Virus record (IMG/VR): IMGVR_UViG_3300013137_000064
Span: 1-33,616 of that record
Length of the DNA: 33,616 nucleotides
Source: a virus
Reading direction: 5' to 3' (one strand)
Shown piece after piece: positions 23,494-31,814 of the stretch. Every line of letters begins with the position of its first letter. The stretch's first letter is position 1. The notes beneath the pieces were generated by a model. The model was not told the origin of the DNA. It saw only the letters and a list, made by a program, of their open reading frames with translations, and ran no database searches. The position numbers and the translations under genes were made by a program.

Positions 23494-25131
23494 ATGGCAA
23501 ACTGGGAAATGCAGCTTATTACCGCAGTAATACGTGCAGCGGACCCCGCGAAAGCGTACGACACCGCTATCGAGGAAGGTTTGACAGCCGATTGCTTCGG
23601 TGGTCATGAGGCTCGTCACCTGTGGACCTTCATCAACATGTGGCATGACCGAATTGACAACTTCGGGCAGATACCCAGTGAGGAAAAACTCCGGGAAGAC
23701 CATACCAGCCTGGATCTTCCTACGCCTCTGCAGAATGTAAAGGATCTGTGTCGTCTTACCATCAACGCCTCCCTACGGCGCAAGGCAGACGCAGCCTTTG
23801 AAAGATACAGAGCACTACTCGATAGCCTGGAGGTAGACGCCGTACGTAAAGCTATCGCTGACCTGCACGCTAAGCTAGGTGCGATGCAAGAGCAGGTAAC
23901 CAAGGCTAAAGACGCGTCGTTCCGTCAGCAAGCCCGAATGGGTGTTCTTGAAGACTGGAGCAAGTCTACAGACCGTAAGGGTGTCACTGGAATGCCCTGG
24001 CCTTGGGAGATCATGAACGAAGCTACCCAAGGTATCCAGCCTGGAGACTTCGTCATGTTCTGGGCATTGCCTAAGAGCATGAAAACGTGGCTTGGCCTAG
24101 TAGTAGCATCGCACCTCTACAAGTTAGGTTACCGCGTTCTAGTGTACTCAGGTGAGATGACCTGGAAGATCGTGCGTAACCGCGTTGCGTGCATAGTAGC
24201 CAAGCTAGACTACACAAGATTCAAGCGCGGCCAGTTAGATGAGTATGAATCCAAACTGTTTCACGACACAATGGACATGCTTGAAGATCCAGAGTTCCCA
24301 GGAGAGTTGATCTTCACAAAAGCTACCCGTCCAGATGGCGACGCAGGTGGTCCTGCGGAGATCCAACGAAAGATCGACATCTACAAGCCGCATTTCGTAA
24401 TGCTGGATTCCGCGTACATGCTGGAAGTCAAAGATAACTCTGACAACCCGTATGACTGGAAGTCCCTGTCACTGGTTAATAGACGCATAAAGCAAATCTG
24501 CAGTTCAACAGGTATCCCAATGCTTGCCATCTTCCAAGAGAACGAGCGGCAAGCTCTCAAGTACAAGAACACACGCGGCACAGCCAGTATGGCAATGAAC
24601 ACGTTGGCCGTTGCTGACTGTGACGTAGGCGCTCGGCTAATCTACAACAAGAAAGAGGGGGAGATCAGTATCCACCTCTCGGCCGCTCGCGAAACCACCA
24701 TTGAAGGGTTTACTATCTTTGCACACGCAGCTAGTAACTTCGAAGTAAATCCTGAAAGAAGGAGGATGTGGACCATCGATGACGTAGGTGGGGGAGACGA
24801 CGATACTCCACCACCAGCCGCAGCACATCCTTCTGCCGGTTCCGCTACGCCAGCTACTCCAACTGGACAAGCACCTGCACCGGGGGCTAATCCGTTACGT
24901 AACTCTGGAATGTCAGTTGGTAAAGAAGCCGGTCAACGAGCCGCTATAGAAGCCGCCCAGCAAGCCACCGATAGCAACATAACCACCGACGAGACAGGTG
25001 AACTACTACCACAGGCGTCTACTATCGAACAGCTTACGGACGAGAAACCTACACCGGCTGTGGATTTAGTTCTTGAAGAAGACGCTTCACACGATCCAGA
25101 CGACGACGTTGAAGAGGACGAACAGGAATGA
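23494..25131 (+). CDS. dnaB: DnaB-like replicative helicase
   Basis: This 545-residue protein is the likely hexameric 5'-3' fork helicase. It has an N-terminal helical domain (about 1-150), then a RecA-type motor. Walker A is ALPKSMKT (191-198), where the Gly normally before Lys is Met. YSGEMTWK (218-225) corresponds to the catalytic-Glu motif SLEM of DnaB. Walker B is FVMLD (301-305), and IFQENE (346-351) is the sensor Gln motif. The last 115 residues are Pro/Ala/Gly-rich and then strongly acidic (DPDDDVEEDEQE), probably a disordered tail for partner binding. Its stop overlaps the primase start by 4 nt (ATGA), as expected for a helicase-primase pair. Confidence 0.88.
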   Translation: MANWEMQLITAVIRAADPAKAYDTAIEEGLTADCFGGHEARHLWTFINMWHDRIDNFGQIPSEEKLREDHTSLDLPTPLQNVKDLCRLTINASLRRKADAAFERYRALLDSLEVDAVRKAIADLHAKLGAMQEQVTKAKDASFRQQARMGVLEDWSKSTDRKGVTGMPWPWEIMNEATQGIQPGDFVMFWALPKSMKTWLGLVVASHLYKLGYRVLVYSGEMTWKIVRNRVACIVAKLDYTRFKRGQLDEYESKLFHDTMDMLEDPEFPGELIFTKATRPDGDAGGPAEIQRKIDIYKPHFVMLDSAYMLEVKDNSDNPYDWKSLSLVNRRIKQICSSTGIPMLAIFQENERQALKYKNTRGTASMAMNTLAVADCDVGARLIYNKKEGEISIHLSAARETTIEGFTIFAHAASNFEVNPERRRMWTIDDVGGGDDDTPPPAAAHPSAGSATPATPTGQAPAPGANPLRNSGMSVGKEAGQRAAIEAAQQATDSNITTDETGELLPQASTIEQLTDEKPTPAVDLVLEEDASHDPDDDVEEDEQE

Positions 25132-26141
25132 TAACCCCTGCTGAGATACTGGGTCTGCTAGGGCAATATATCAGGTTAGCCCCGCGACCAGACATGGGTT
25201 CAGATAACGTGGAAGCGTACTGCCCCTTCCACAAAGGGGGCCAGGAACAAACGCCATCGTTCTACATCTACGTTGGCCCACCTACGCGTTCTTCAAGACC
25301 AGGAGACTGCTTCTGCCACACCTGCCAACGTGGCTGGTCACTTACTAGCATACTGAAGAAGTTCGGAGTTCGTGGGCGAATAGTCGACGATCTTCGATAC
25401 GAAGCACGACAACGACAGAAGGACGCGGTAAAGCGTTCCTACTTAAAAGAACTAGACTTCGAGTGCATGGTACTGCCAGAAGAACTGCTGGCAGTGTACT
25501 CCTTCATGCCGACGAGCCTAGTCAATAAGGGTTTCTCGAAGACACTGCTCCGAGAAATGGAAATCGGTTTTGACAGAGAACACCGACGAGTAACGTTCCC
25601 TATCAGAGATCATCACGGTGACCTAGTAGGTATCTCTGGAAGAGCAACTCAACCCGGTGACGAACCCAGATACAAGATTTACAGAAAAGAACTCGAAGAT
25701 GTAATTCCAAACTACCGGTTAGACAAAAAGAAGGTTCTATGGGGGCTGCACACATTTTACGTGACGGCGATGCACTGCACGCTATCAGAACCCGTTATAG
25801 TGTGCGAAGGGTTCAAAGCGGCTTTGTGGGTCCGTCAGTGCGGGCATCCATTTAGCGTTGCAACCATGGGTACTAGCCTAAGTAAGCAACAAGAGGCGCT
25901 GCTTACGCGGGTAACCAACAACGTCGTATTATTCCTCGATAATAACGACGCGGGAAAGGAAGGTACTAACCGGCTGCTTAAAACGCAGCTAAAGGGTGTA
26001 GGTGTTCGTGTAGCTAACTACGGAGAGCGCCCTTCGTGTCAGCCAGACGACCTTACAAAGGAAGAGTTGGATGTAGCGCTAACCTCAGCACGTACAAGGA
26101 TGGACATCCTATGGCAGACGGTAAAGCACCCGGTCCTATGA
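25128..26141 (+). CDS. dnaG: DnaG-like primase
   Basis: This 337-residue primase makes RNA primers for DNA synthesis. A CHC2-type zinc motif lies near the start: CPFH (C32, H35) and CHTC (C63, C66), ahead of WSLTSILKKF. The Toprim domain has VIVCEGFKAAL with catalytic E227 and VVLFLDNNDAGKEG (D271, D274). The usual D-x-D of the second Toprim motif reads D-N-N-D here. It is shorter than bacterial DnaG because the C-terminal helicase-binding domain is missing or tiny, as in many phage primases. It is coupled to the helicase upstream and overlaps the SSB-like gene downstream. Confidence 0.9.
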   Translation: MITPAEILGLLGQYIRLAPRPDMGSDNVEAYCPFHKGGQEQTPSFYIYVGPPTRSSRPGDCFCHTCQRGWSLTSILKKFGVRGRIVDDLRYEARQRQKDAVKRSYLKELDFECMVLPEELLAVYSFMPTSLVNKGFSKTLLREMEIGFDREHRRVTFPIRDHHGDLVGISGRATQPGDEPRYKIYRKELEDVIPNYRLDKKKVLWGLHTFYVTAMHCTLSEPVIVCEGFKAALWVRQCGHPFSVATMGTSLSKQQEALLTRVTNNVVLFLDNNDAGKEGTNRLLKTQLKGVGVRVANYGERPSCQPDDLTKEELDVALTSARTRMDILWQTVKHPVL

Positions 26142-27274
26142 GTTTCGCCACGTACCGTGAGAAGTACGGTGACAAAGGCCGTGCAATGGCCGAACGTGGA
26201 CGTGGCTTCGGAAAGAAGCCTGCCTGGGCACAGAGGCAGGATCAGTTCTACCCATCCGAAGTTCCAACAGTAGTGCGGCTTATTCCTACCAACAAGCGTG
26301 AACCCTGGTACACGTTCTTTTCGAAATGGCTACAAGTCCCAAAGAACGACGGTACGCAGGGCGTGTTCAAGCGGATGATCATCTCGAATGCGCACAACGG
26401 ACTTCGGGATATTCCATGCCTACTTCAGTACTACCTCGTAGTTGAAGAAAACGACAACTACACAGCGCAGGAGCAGCAGGCTATCACGGTCGTCGTACTG
26501 GAGTGGTTCTTCAAGGTGCCACGTGTTTCTAAGACCAATGGCAAAACGTACTTCGACTTAGTACGAGTTAAGGGTAAGGACCCCAAGGGTGCGAGCCTAG
26601 ATCCACCCGAGTACGAAAAGTACGAGAAGGTCTTCGGAAGAAAGCAGTACTGGGCTATGTGGCCTACGCAGGTAGACCGTTTCATGGAACGGTACAACGC
26701 CCTAGGAGATATGTGCGGAACGCCTGGGTGCGGCGGTGCCATCAGCGTATTCCTCTACAAGTGTCCTTCCTGCGGTGGTGTCATCCTCAACCTGGACGAA
26801 GAGTCGGCCACAGAAGAGGACATCATCGCATTGCGTGAGGATAGCGTCGTCTGCCCGCACTGCAACGCTGACGTGATCGCCGTACAAGAGTACCGTTGCG
26901 TCAAGAAGGACCCCTACGACGCGTCCACCTTCGTAGAAGGTTGCAGCACCCCAACTCGGCTGGATCCCAAGTCATTCAATCTCGACATCGTGGTGCGCGC
27001 TGTTCCTGCTGGTAACGGCAAGGCCATCGTCATCGACAAAGCCCGAATCGCTTCCGACCCAACAGGTAAGATCGACCCGCAGATGCTCATTCCTCTGCCC
27101 TTCGACGAGTTCCTAGGACAGATGAGCCTCGCAGAGCAGGCAAAGCAGATGGGCCGCGCAAACCCGTTCCCCGAGTCAGACGAAAAGTTGATCAAAGACT
27201 TCTTCATCGCTGGACCGCGTGAGACGGATGGTGAGTCCGCTCCGTGGGACGACGAAGAGGGAGAAGAAGAGTAG
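26111..27274 (+). CDS. Zinc-rich single-stranded DNA-binding protein candidate
   Basis: This 387-residue protein is probably the phage SSB. The C-terminus ends in WDDEEGEEE, the acidic tail typical of SSB-type proteins that recruit partners. Position between primase and polymerase supports this. The middle carries eight Cys in metal-type spacing: C202-x4-C207, C218-x2-C221, C248-x2-C251, then C263 and C278, probably two zinc sites. Residues 100-180 look beta-rich and contain aromatic residues that could stack on DNA. I chose the ATG at 26111, which has AAGGATGG upstream. An ATG at 26138, exactly overlapping the primase stop, is an equal alternative and removes nine residues. The SSB call rests on the tail and context, not on a recognised OB motif. 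Confidence 0.7.
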   Translation: MADGKAPGPMSFATYREKYGDKGRAMAERGRGFGKKPAWAQRQDQFYPSEVPTVVRLIPTNKREPWYTFFSKWLQVPKNDGTQGVFKRMIISNAHNGLRDIPCLLQYYLVVEENDNYTAQEQQAITVVVLEWFFKVPRVSKTNGKTYFDLVRVKGKDPKGASLDPPEYEKYEKVFGRKQYWAMWPTQVDRFMERYNALGDMCGTPGCGGAISVFLYKCPSCGGVILNLDEESATEEDIIALREDSVVCPHCNADVIAVQEYRCVKKDPYDASTFVEGCSTPTRLDPKSFNLDIVVRAVPAGNGKAIVIDKARIASDPTGKIDPQMLIPLPFDEFLGQMSLAEQAKQMGRANPFPESDEKLIKDFFIAGPRETDGESAPWDDEEGEEE

Positions 27275-27279
27275 CACCT

Positions 27280-27319
27280 CTGTAGTTGTGGGGGAGGTTC
27301 GCCTCCCCCACTTCTACAG
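27280..27319 (+). terminator. Long perfect hairpin with TTCG loop, no U-tract
   Basis: GTGGGGGAGG (27288-27297) pairs perfectly with CCTCCCCCAC (27302-27311) over a TTCG tetraloop closed by G-C. After a TT/TT internal mismatch, CTGTAG (27280-27285) pairs with CTACAG (27314-27319), giving 16 bp in total. It starts a few nt after the SSB-like stop and ends about 27 nt before the polymerase ATG. There is no T run after it, so canonical intrinsic termination is not expected. It could lower polymerase expression relative to SSB, protect or process the mRNA, or be a protein site. Confidence 0.65.
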
Positions 27320-27345
27320 CAACCGTCAACGCATGGAGAACTAGC

Positions 27346-29247
27346 ATGGGCATGTTCAAAGTTCTCCCTCCCCCGATTTCTATAAGGACACCTGCGGAGG
27401 CAGCAAAAGCAATCCAGCACCTCTCAAAACGATTCATATTAGCAGTTGATACCGAAACCACCGGCCTGTCTCTCGCGCAGGACATCGCCATAATCGTGTC
27501 TATCTCGGATGGGAAAGACCGCTTCACTATCTGGCGCGACGTAATTCCGTACTTCAAAGACTTGCTAGAGGCTCCAGAACGTCAACTGATAATGCACAAC
27601 GCGAAGTTCGACATGTGGATGCTGGCAAACGTCGGAATCAACGTGTACCGAAACTCGCAGAGAAGTCACTTTAGAGTACACGATACCATCGTGCAGCACG
27701 CGTTACTGGACGATAGCGCTGAGCACGGTCTCAAAGGACTCGCCAAAGATATCCTTGGAATAGATATGATCGAGTTCCAAGAACTCTTTGGTGTGCAGCT
27801 ACATAAGAGACCCCTTTCCGAAGTTCTCCTTGATCCATCCAACGAAAAGGTAGTGAACAACTACGCGTCGTTGGACGCCTACGCAACGTTCCATCTGCAT
27901 CTCGCGTTCCAGCAGTGGTTAAGCGAGATGCCGATACTTTCACCAGAGAGTCCCTACTTGTTCATGTCACAGTACTACCTTTACACAGAGTTACCGTTTA
28001 CGCGGGTTCTGTGGGACATTGAACGAAAGGGATTCCTTTTAGATAGAAATAGACTCAAGAGCAAGGCACCTGAAATTGAAAAGGAACTGGTTGAGATTAA
28101 ACGTTGGTTCGCGCTAGAGACACGGGAAAAGACCGTCAACCTAGACTCCCTCCCAACGTTATCCAACCTGTTTTTCGGTAAACTACGCAAGGTACCCAGA
28201 TCCTACACCGCAGGGGGTTCACCACAACTCAACGAACCCACTCTTAAGTACTGGGCTGGGCAAGGATGTGAGTTCTCGAAGAAGCTTCTAGAGTACCGTG
28301 ACCTAAAGAAACACCTTGGTACTTACGTTCTAGGGCTACTTCGGAAGCTAACTAATGAAGGACGCATTCATGCACGTTTTAATCAGGCAGTCGCGCGCAC
28401 AGGTAGACTCAGTTCGTCAGACCCTAACCTACAAAACCAACCGCTCTACATCCGTGACGCGTACGTCGCACCTTTCAGAAAGAAACTACTGGCCCGTGAC
28501 TACAAACAATTAGAGATGCGCGTGCTAGCGCATTTCTCAGGTGACGAGGGACTGTGCCAGATTATCAACAGCGGGCGAGACGTGCACTCTGGAACAGCCG
28601 CAAAGATGTTTCATGAGTCGTACGAAGACATTGAACGCGCTAACGCTAAGAAGGACGATCCGAGCAAGCCAGCGTTAACAAAACGTGAAGAGCAGCTACT
28701 CAAGTACAGAAAAGGTGCAAAGACCATCAACTTCATGCTGATGTACGGCGGTGGGGCAAAGAAACTCGCCGCTGCGCTAGGTATCCCTGTTGATGACGCT
28801 AAGGAGCTAATCACTGGGTACTTCAAGGCATTCAACGGAGTTGTAACTTACTTCAACACAGCAATTTCTACCGCCAGAGTAACAGGTAGTTGCCACACGT
28901 ATCTTGGCCGCACGAGATGGGTACCAGGAATCAACTCATCCGATGGTGAGGTGTCCTCTTCCTACGAACGTAAGGTAAAGAACACACCCATCCAAGGTAC
29001 AGCGGCTGACATCTGTAAGATGGCGATGATCAAGATGTACACCGATCCATTAATCACTAATAGTGGCATCTGCATGGTGTCACAGGTGCATGACGAAGTC
29101 GTGTTTGAGGTTCCTGAAAACGTAGAACACGACCGGGAAGTAAACAACCGAATCTCGGAGATCATGTCGTTGCCGTTTGGAAAGGCACTACGTGTCCCGT
29201 TAGAAACAAGTGGCTCGTACGGAAATAACTGGAAAGAGACCAAGTGA
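27346..29247 (+). CDS. polA: Family A DNA polymerase with 3'-5' exonuclease
   Basis: This 633-residue protein is the likely replicative polymerase, with no 5'-nuclease domain. Exonuclease motifs: DTETTG (D35, E37), HNAKFD (84-89) and YASLDAYAT (173-181), so proofreading looks intact. Polymerase motif A is DYKQLEMRVLAHFSGD (385-400), with the catalytic Asp and the steric-gate Glu. Motif B is RKGAKTINFMLMYG (455-468), keeping Arg, Lys, Phe and Tyr but with Met where Gly normally follows NF. Motif C is VHDE (581-584). RTGRLSSSDPNLQNQP (351-366) is the typical template-binding block. The ATG at 27346 has GGAG at proper spacing; an ATG two codons on is possible. It sits downstream of the SSB-like gene and hairpin. 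Confidence 0.95.
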   Translation: MGMFKVLPPPISIRTPAEAAKAIQHLSKRFILAVDTETTGLSLAQDIAIIVSISDGKDRFTIWRDVIPYFKDLLEAPERQLIMHNAKFDMWMLANVGINVYRNSQRSHFRVHDTIVQHALLDDSAEHGLKGLAKDILGIDMIEFQELFGVQLHKRPLSEVLLDPSNEKVVNNYASLDAYATFHLHLAFQQWLSEMPILSPESPYLFMSQYYLYTELPFTRVLWDIERKGFLLDRNRLKSKAPEIEKELVEIKRWFALETREKTVNLDSLPTLSNLFFGKLRKVPRSYTAGGSPQLNEPTLKYWAGQGCEFSKKLLEYRDLKKHLGTYVLGLLRKLTNEGRIHARFNQAVARTGRLSSSDPNLQNQPLYIRDAYVAPFRKKLLARDYKQLEMRVLAHFSGDEGLCQIINSGRDVHSGTAAKMFHESYEDIERANAKKDDPSKPALTKREEQLLKYRKGAKTINFMLMYGGGAKKLAAALGIPVDDAKELITGYFKAFNGVVTYFNTAISTARVTGSCHTYLGRTRWVPGINSSDGEVSSSYERKVKNTPIQGTAADICKMAMIKMYTDPLITNSGICMVSQVHDEVVFEVPENVEHDREVNNRISEIMSLPFGKALRVPLETSGSYGNNWKETK

Positions 29248-29253
29248 GGGAAC

Positions 29254-29703
29254 ATGGAAGATGACCTCGTGTCGGACGTCACTGTAGTTAGCAGCGAAGG
29301 TGCCTACCCACGCCACCAAGCAGGTATCTGCGTGGTGCACTTACAGACACTAACAGAGGCCAGAATACCTACAGACCTGATCAAAGAGTACATGGCTAAG
29401 ATAGACGAGTGCCCCGTCATGTACCTGAAGGCAGAAACAAGAGGAATCGACCTGAGTACTGCTAAAGAGGTACTAGCTATCTTCGCAGATGAGTCGGCAT
29501 ACTACTTTGACGGAACCGAGTTGTACATCCTAGACGATGACTCTGCAGTGCTAGAATTGATAGAGGCAAACACCCCAAACCCAGAGTCGTTGCTGACACA
29601 GTACGCGGCACTCTCAGGGTACCTGGAGGTTTCTCCAACGTTCTTCACGGGAACCATTGACAAGTTCAAAAAAGCTGGCCTCTACCGGGAACTGAAGCTA
29701 TAA
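29254..29703 (+). CDS. Hypothetical 149-aa acidic protein
   Basis: This is an unrecognised protein with a net acidic composition and mixed helices and strands. Residues 75-105 are Asp/Glu-rich (EVLAIFADESAYYFDGTELY region). It has two Cys and no metal or nucleotide motif. It starts 6 nt after the polymerase stop with GAGGGAAC as a binding site. The position between polymerase and the RecA-like gene suggests an accessory factor, with no direct evidence. Confidence 0.7.
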   Translation: MEDDLVSDVTVVSSEGAYPRHQAGICVVHLQTLTEARIPTDLIKEYMAKIDECPVMYLKAETRGIDLSTAKEVLAIFADESAYYFDGTELYILDDDSAVLELIEANTPNPESLLTQYAALSGYLEVSPTFFTGTIDKFKKAGLYRELKL

Positions 29704-29733
29704 CTTCATAGGGGAACCTACCACGGTGGCAAC

Positions 29734-29952
29734 ATGGAAAAGCTTGGTGTACCAAGGGATTTAGTCGAACGACTTCTTGAACTAGGTGTCTGTCGTGATG
29801 AACAGACAGCTATCGAGAAGGTCGCCGCAGGACTCGCAGACGACATGATCAAAGAAGCGGAGGTTGCTCATGGCCGACAACACCCAGGGAAAACCCCAGA
29901 AGGAAGACCAGAAGGAAGAGAAGCGCCTAACCCTTCAACAGAGATTGGCTAG
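29734..29952 (+). CDS. Small 72-aa protein overlapping the RecA-like gene
   Basis: The first 45 residues (MEKLGVPRDLVERLLELGVC and on, to about ADDMIKEAEVA) look like a compact three-helix unit of the UBA/ribbon-helix kind. The remaining residues are Gly/Pro/Glu-rich. The 3' 83 nt overlap the RecA-like start in another frame, so the flexible end may be a by-product of the overlap. It is preceded by GGTGG. It is small but has a steady start, spacing and hydrophobic pattern. Function unknown. Confidence 0.55.
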   Translation: MEKLGVPRDLVERLLELGVCRDEQTAIEKVAAGLADDMIKEAEVAHGRQHPGKTPEGRPEGREAPNPSTEIG

Positions 29953-31060
29953 GGCGCAGGTTCCTATAATCGTCAAGCCGCTGGTTACGATAGACACCCC
30001 GTACGAGATTCGTAGACCTACGGGGATTCTAAGCCTAGACATAGCCCTACGAGGTGGATTTCCGGGAGGGTCTCTCAACCAGATATTCGGGCCTGACGGT
30101 TCTGGTAAAGACTACCTAACCAACTTGATGATCAAGGAACAACAGCGCATTCATGAGAACGACGCACGCATAGCATGGATGACTTTCGGATACTGGCCCG
30201 ACAAGTCGCTCATGTTCGATCTATGCGGCGTACGCGACGACATAGGAATGCTCGACCTCATCACACTGGACGTGGGTAAGGACGCGAAGGAAATGCCCTC
30301 TGAGACGCTACTAGAGGGTATCCTAGAGACCATCCGTATGAAGGACTACCAACTCATCATCATGAACGAGTTGGCCTCCGGAGAAACCAAAGATGAGGTA
30401 GCAAAGAAGATCGGTAAGACGCGCATGATCGGAAACTGGGCCACACTCATGTCCCAGTTCTGTAAGAAGATGTACTCTGCTCTTCGCGAGAATAATCCTG
30501 ATGGTTCTCCCAACCAGACAACCATCATGGAGATTCTTCCAGTACGCGCCAACCTGGATGCGTACGAGTCGCAGTTTCATCCCTACGAGCAAACAGCGGG
30601 ATACGCACTACGTCACGCGAAGGCAATCGACCTACATCTTCTTCCCGGTCCTCCGGTAATGCGGGAGTCAATTGGACCAAAGGGGGCAAAGAAAAAGACT
30701 ATCGTTGGCAAAACCGTCCGATGGGTGGTCAGTAAAGGAAAGCACGGTATTTCAGAAGGTGCCTCTGGTTCTTGGAACTTCATCTTTAACCAGGGCATCG
30801 ACATGGTACTCGACACCGCCAACTGTGCCAAAGCGTACGGAACCATCCGCGCTGCTGGCAAGTACACCTACATCAACGGGTTACCCGAGAAGATCGAAGG
30901 TGGTTTCGATAAGGCTGTCGAGTACCTACGTACAAATCCAGAATTGGTCGCTCAACTGCGAACAGAGACTGTTGCGGTAGCGATGTCAGCTACCGAACAA
31001 GTAGTTACAACCGATGTGGCGGTGAGCGATGCAGAAACACCACCTACAAATAGCGACTAA
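29870..31060 (+). CDS. RecA-like recombinase with degenerate ATPase motifs
   Basis: This 396-residue protein has the RecA core order. PTGILSLDIALRGGFPGGSL (50-69) matches the block ahead of Walker A, then IFGPDGSGKD (72-81), where the usual Thr/Ser is Asp. Walker B is LIIMNE (162-167) with Asn for Asp. The catalytic-Glu strand (RecA DAEHALD) reads near TFGYWPD, so the Glu appears lost. GYALRHAKAIDLHL (244-257) matches RecA GNALKFYASVRLDI, and TVRWVVSKGKHG matches the following strand. It may still bind DNA and form filaments, or be a Sak/UvsX-type variant with unusual chemistry. I chose the ATG at 29870 because GCGGAGG lies 6 nt upstream. The C-terminal 40 residues are low complexity. Confidence 0.78.
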   Translation: MADNTQGKPQKEDQKEEKRLTLQQRLARAQVPIIVKPLVTIDTPYEIRRPTGILSLDIALRGGFPGGSLNQIFGPDGSGKDYLTNLMIKEQQRIHENDARIAWMTFGYWPDKSLMFDLCGVRDDIGMLDLITLDVGKDAKEMPSETLLEGILETIRMKDYQLIIMNELASGETKDEVAKKIGKTRMIGNWATLMSQFCKKMYSALRENNPDGSPNQTTIMEILPVRANLDAYESQFHPYEQTAGYALRHAKAIDLHLLPGPPVMRESIGPKGAKKKTIVGKTVRWVVSKGKHGISEGASGSWNFIFNQGIDMVLDTANCAKAYGTIRAAGKYTYINGLPEKIEGGFDKAVEYLRTNPELVAQLRTETVAVAMSATEQVVTTDVAVSDAETPPTNSD

Positions 31061-31814
31061 CAAGGCGGGGCAGCTAGTAGAGGGTGTAACGCTTGTTCCT
31101 GGAATAGCTATCGTAGACGACGTAGGCAACCCACTACGGCGAGCGCTCATCCATGAAAAGAGTGGTATGGCAATCGCAGTGAATCTTAAACCGGCTGGAT
31201 TGATGATAGCCCAGTACCTTCTAGCAAACCTAGACTGGACTGTCTCCGTAACGTCAATCCGAAGTAACCCCGCGTATTACGGAGTAATAACCGTGTTGCA
31301 GGACAGACTAAAACGAAGTCGAATACAGGAAGAACGCGTCGCAGCCGACTTCAAAGGTAAACGACAGCCCGCCTCGGGGTCACGTCCTGGTAAAAAGAGA
31401 GACGTCGTCACAGGCGGTAACGTACTACAGTCCGAGCAAACTAGCGCGGCGCTCATGTTCGAACTGAAGACATACGAGAGAACGTCCTGTACCGTGTCTC
31501 TACGAGACATCGACTTCCTGCGCAGACAAGCGTACACAAGAGGATTGATACCCGCGTACGCGATTGAGCTAGACGGTAAGGAAGAGGTGGTAATCACCAC
31601 AAGCGAAGATTTCGAGTCGATATCTTTAGCGTCGGCTATACCCCTTGAACTAAACGAAAAGTCTGTCCCCCTAAGCAACGCAGTCGTAGCGAATGTCCTA
31701 GACGGAGTTACGATGCACTTCACGTACAACGGGTTCTCCTACGTCGTAATAAGCTACTCAACACTCCTACAGCTAGCACGAGGGTCCGAATGTCGCCAAA
31801 CAGATGCCTCATAG
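31029..31814 (+). CDS. PD-(D/E)XK nuclease, possible Holliday-junction resolvase
   Basis: This 261-residue protein has a nuclease-like core in its second half: D125 (KKRDVVTGG), then a strand with FELK (E145, K147), then SLRDIDFLRRQAYTRGLIPAYAIEL, where the Gln-Ala helix and the GLIP/Y strand are typical of phage Hjc-like and related endonucleases. The N-terminal 110 residues are a separate region with no recognised motif. Its ATG lies inside the RecA-like gene (32-nt overlap) and it overlaps the Cas4-like gene downstream, so it belongs to a recombination module. The fold is likely. The substrate (Holliday junctions or other branched DNA) is inference. Confidence 0.62.
   Translation: MQKHHLQIATNKAGQLVEGVTLVPGIAIVDDVGNPLRRALIHEKSGMAIAVNLKPAGLMIAQYLLANLDWTVSVTSIRSNPAYYGVITVLQDRLKRSRIQEERVAADFKGKRQPASGSRPGKKRDVVTGGNVLQSEQTSAALMFELKTYERTSCTVSLRDIDFLRRQAYTRGLIPAYAIELDGKEEVVITTSEDFESISLASAIPLELNEKSVPLSNAVVANVLDGVTMHFTYNGFSYVVISYSTLLQLARGSECRQTDAS

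Noticed and set aside
27280-27319. Canonical intrinsic terminator
   Set aside because: The hairpin is excellent but the following bases (CAACCGTCAACG) contain no T run, so it is listed only as a hairpin with possible terminator or processing function.
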